A stretch of DNA of 7,836 bases from Gammaproteobacteria bacterium (GTDB lineage Bacteria > Pseudomonadota > Gammaproteobacteria > SZUA-229), in assembly GCA_016191795.1 (NCBI GenBank), contig JACPVK010000021.1, positions 1 to 7,836 on the forward strand, in the 5' to 3' direction. The notes under the pieces were generated by a model. It saw nothing but the letters and a program-made list of their open reading frames with translations, did not search any database and had not been told where the DNA came from. Shown here in pieces: positions 5,736 through 7,836 of this stretch; the first letter of the stretch is position 1, and each line of letters begins with the position of its first letter. The translations under genes were made by a program, and so were the position numbers.

Positions 5736-5996
5736 ATGGCCCGTTTAACCGTAGAAGATTGTTTGCCTTTTGTTGATAACCGTTTTCAGCTGGTTCTGGT
5801 TGCTGCCAAGCGCGCCCGCCAGATTGCCATGGGTGGTGCGCCGTTAGTGCCAATCGAAAACGACAAGCCAACGGTATTGGCTCTGCGCGAGATTGCCGAT
5901 GGCAAGATTGGCCCTTCCATTCTTGATGAAGTGGTCGCCAGTGAGCACGCTATGATGGGTGGTGTATCTGAAGAAGATCTTGCCCGGGAAATCTGA
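5736..5996 (+). CDS. rpoZ: RNA polymerase omega subunit
   Basis: 86 residues, close to the 91 of E. coli omega. It folds around the beta' C-terminal part and aids polymerase assembly. Family signatures are MARLTVEDCL (1-10), NRFQLVLVAAKRARQI (15-30), ENDKPTVLALREIA (41-54) and a helical tail ending EEDLAREI. The N-terminal Met-Ala-Arg, which in E. coli contributes to ppGpp site 1 between omega and beta', is kept. A good AGAGGA stands 5 bases before the ATG, and the gene begins 9 bases after the gmk stop. Its place between gmk and spoT fits coordinated expression of nucleotide supply, polymerase and stringent-response functions. Confidence 0.97.
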   Translation: MARLTVEDCLPFVDNRFQLVLVAAKRARQIAMGGAPLVPIENDKPTVLALREIADGKIGPSILDEVVASEHAMMGGVSEEDLAREI

Positions 5997-6004
5997 TATG
6001 ACTT

Positions 6005-7836
6005 ATGGCCATCAATCCTGAACATACCCAAATTGTCGAAGTAGATGCCAAGGTTGATGCCATCGTTGATGCCAAAGGTGAAGACATAGCGCCCGCTGAT
6101 AACGCAAGCAGTACTGCCAGCTCACCCGGTAACGATCCCGCCCGTTTCCTGATATCTGATTTGTGCCATGTCGTTGAAGATTACATGAGCCCGGATCAGG
6201 TGAAGGAAATCTATCAAGCCTATTTGTTCGGGGCGCATGCCCACGAAGGTCAATATCGCCAGACCGGCGAACCCTATATTTATCACCCCATAGCTGTGGC
6301 GCGCATCATGGCAGAAATGCGCATGGATGCAAAAAGCATCACGGCTGCGATGTTACATGATGTACTGGAAGACACACTGGTCAGCAAGGAAGAACTGGTA
6401 CAACGATTTGGCCAGGACGTTGCCGAGCTGGTAGACGGTGTCAGCAAACTCGAAGAATTCAAATTCAAAAACAAAAAAGAAATGCAGGCGGTCAACATTC
6501 AAAAAGTGTTGCTGGCCATGGCGCGCGATCTGCGCGTCATCATGATCAAGCTGGCTGACCGTTTGCACAATATGCGTACCCTGGGTGTGATGCGTCCTGA
6601 CAAGCGTCGCCGCATCGCCAAGGAGACGCTGGATATTTATGTGCCTCTGGCGCGGCGATTAGGTATTAATAATTTACGCGTTGAGCTCGAAGATCTTGGT
6701 TTTCGTGCGCGCTACCCGATGCGTTATCGCATACTCGAACAATCTATTGCACGTGCCAGTGGGCATCGCAAGGAAGTTACCAAAACCATTCTCAATGCAC
6801 TCACCACACGCCTGGACGAACTGGGTATAGTGGCTGAAGTCAAGGCGCGTAAAAAACATCCGTACAGTGTGTACAAAAAAATGCGCAGCAAAAATCTGGC
6901 GTACAAGAATATTTTTGATGTGTACGGCCTGCGTGTTGTGGTGGACTCGGTCGATGACAGTTATCGTGTGCTGGGTGTGGTACATAATTTGTTCAAGCCT
7001 ATTCCCGGTAAATTTAAAGATTACATCGCTATTCCAAAAGAAAACGGTTACCAGTCACTGCATACAGTGTTGTTTGGGCCACACGGCATACCCATTGAAG
7101 TGCAGATACGCACCGTTGAAATGAACAAGTTTGCCGAGTCCGGTATTGCGGCGCACTGGTTGTATAAGGAAGGCGGCAATTACGACATCCAGGCACGCAC
7201 GCGTGAATGGTTAACCGGTCTGCTTGAATTACAGCAAAGCGCAGGCGATTCGGTCGAGTTTCTGGAAAGCGTGAAAGTGGATCTGTTCCCGGATGAGCTT
7301 TATGTGTACACGCCCACCGGCGATATCATCAAGCTACCCAAGCATGCAACGCCAGTCGACTTTGCCTATGCGGTGCACACCGGTGTGGGTAATGCCTGTG
7401 TGGCGTGTAAAGTGGATCACCGTTTTGCGCCACTCAATACACCGCTATACAGTGGGCAGACTGTGGAAGTTTTTACATCGCCATCTGCTCACCCCAATCC
7501 CACCTGGCTGAATTATGTTGTAACCGCCAAGGCGCGCACCACGATTCGTCAATATCTGAAAAACATGCGCGCTGAAGACGCCATTCTGCAAGGGCGGCGT
7601 TTGCTATCGCAGGTGTTGCTGAATAAAAAAATTGTGCTCGATGAAATTCCGCCCGAAAAACTGGAGCCTTTGTTAAAAGAATGCAATTTCAGTACGCTCA
7701 ATCAGTTGCTTGAGGATATTGGCCTGGGGAACAGGCCGGCGAATCTGGTGGTGCGTCGATTATTCCCTGAGGAATCCCCTGATGCCGAGCACAATAGCAG
7801 CGAATTAAAATCGCTCAGCCCGCTGGCCGTAAAAGG
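6005..7836 (+). CDS. spoT: Bifunctional (p)ppGpp synthetase/hydrolase SpoT, 3' end cut by window
   Basis: 610 complete codons are visible and the frame stays open to the edge. Order: an N-terminal extension of about 46 residues relative to E. coli SpoT, with a VDAKVDAIVDAK repeat (13-24); the HD hydrolase domain with Arg85, His94, His118-Asp119, Glu122-Asp123, Asp185 and Asn189; the synthetase domain with Asp305, KFKD (336-339), ENGYQSLHT (346-354) and EVQIRT (365-370); the TGS domain (about 424-490); then a helical linker. With a constant offset of 46, Asp119, Asp305 and Glu365 fall on E. coli Asp73, Asp259 and Glu319, residues needed for hydrolysis and synthesis, so both activities are probably retained. 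The C-terminal ACT region is beyond the edge. The frame is closed by TGA at 5999-6001, making ATG 6005 the first start, 8 bases after rpoZ. Its ribosome site is weak, so coupling to rpoZ translation is likely. Confidence 0.97.
   Translation, partial: MAINPEHTQIVEVDAKVDAIVDAKGEDIAPADNASSTASSPGNDPARFLISDLCHVVEDYMSPDQVKEIYQAYLFGAHAHEGQYRQTGEPYIYHPIAVARIMAEMRMDAKSITAAMLHDVLEDTLVSKEELVQRFGQDVAELVDGVSKLEEFKFKNKKEMQAVNIQKVLLAMARDLRVIMIKLADRLHNMRTLGVMRPDKRRRIAKETLDIYVPLARRLGINNLRVELEDLGFRARYPMRYRILEQSIARASGHRKEVTKTILNALTTRLDELGIVAEVKARKKHPYSVYKKMRSKNLAYKNIFDVYGLRVVVDSVDDSYRVLGVVHNLFKPIPGKFKDYIAIPKENGYQSLHTVLFGPHGIPIEVQIRTVEMNKFAESGIAAHWLYKEGGNYDIQARTREWLTGLLELQQSAGDSVEFLESVKVDLFPDELYVYTPTGDIIKLPKHATPVDFAYAVHTGVGNACVACKVDHRFAPLNTPLYSGQTVEVFTSPSAHPNPTWLNYVVTAKARTTIRQYLKNMRAEDAILQGRRLLSQVLLNKKIVLDEIPPEKLEPLLKECNFSTLNQLLEDIGLGNRPANLVVRRLFPEESPDAEHNSSELKSLSPLAVK

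Noticed and set aside
6283..7511. Several short ORFs on both strands inside spoT
   Set aside because: All are out-of-frame shadows of an unbroken SpoT frame with conserved catalytic motifs.

Overview
The window looks like a gammaproteobacterial chromosome. The gene order gmk–rpoZ–spoT on one strand and the bifunctional-type SpoT, which matches the E. coli protein residue for residue at its catalytic sites, point that way. A VPLPA-CTERM surface-protein signal suggests an aquatic or biofilm-forming lineage, but I cannot name the genus.

There are two compositional halves, joined at about 2421-2469. The left part (1-2420) is visibly AT-rich and sparsely coded. It holds a tightly coupled pair of unrecognised genes (3-686 and 689-1123), a convergent gene for a secreted DUF1566/VPLPA-CTERM protein (1281-1901, minus strand), and about 520 bases with no clear gene but several small palindromes and repeats. 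It ends exactly on the 3' half of a tRNA-Pro(CGG) gene (2421-2469) whose 5' half is missing. That is the usual scar of tyrosine-recombinase integration into a tRNA, so I read the left part as the distal end of a genomic island. The integrase and the rebuilt intact tRNA would lie beyond the left edge.

The right part (2470-7836) is ordinary, denser, more GC-rich core chromosome. It begins with a complete AmmeMemoRadiSam set: amrA (AMMECR1 family) and amrB (MEMO1 family) on the minus strand, and the radical SAM gene amrS divergent from them across a 61-base spacer carrying two small dyads. Then come gmk, rpoZ and a spoT that runs off the right edge. These three share a (p)ppGpp/guanine-nucleotide theme: GMP kinase, the omega subunit that helps form a ppGpp site on RNA polymerase, and the ppGpp synthetase/hydrolase.

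The best candidates for something undescribed are the two-gene module on the island (3-1123) and the functionally unresolved Amr system, whose metal-site and cluster residues all appear intact. No CRISPR array, insertion sequence, rRNA or complete tRNA was seen.
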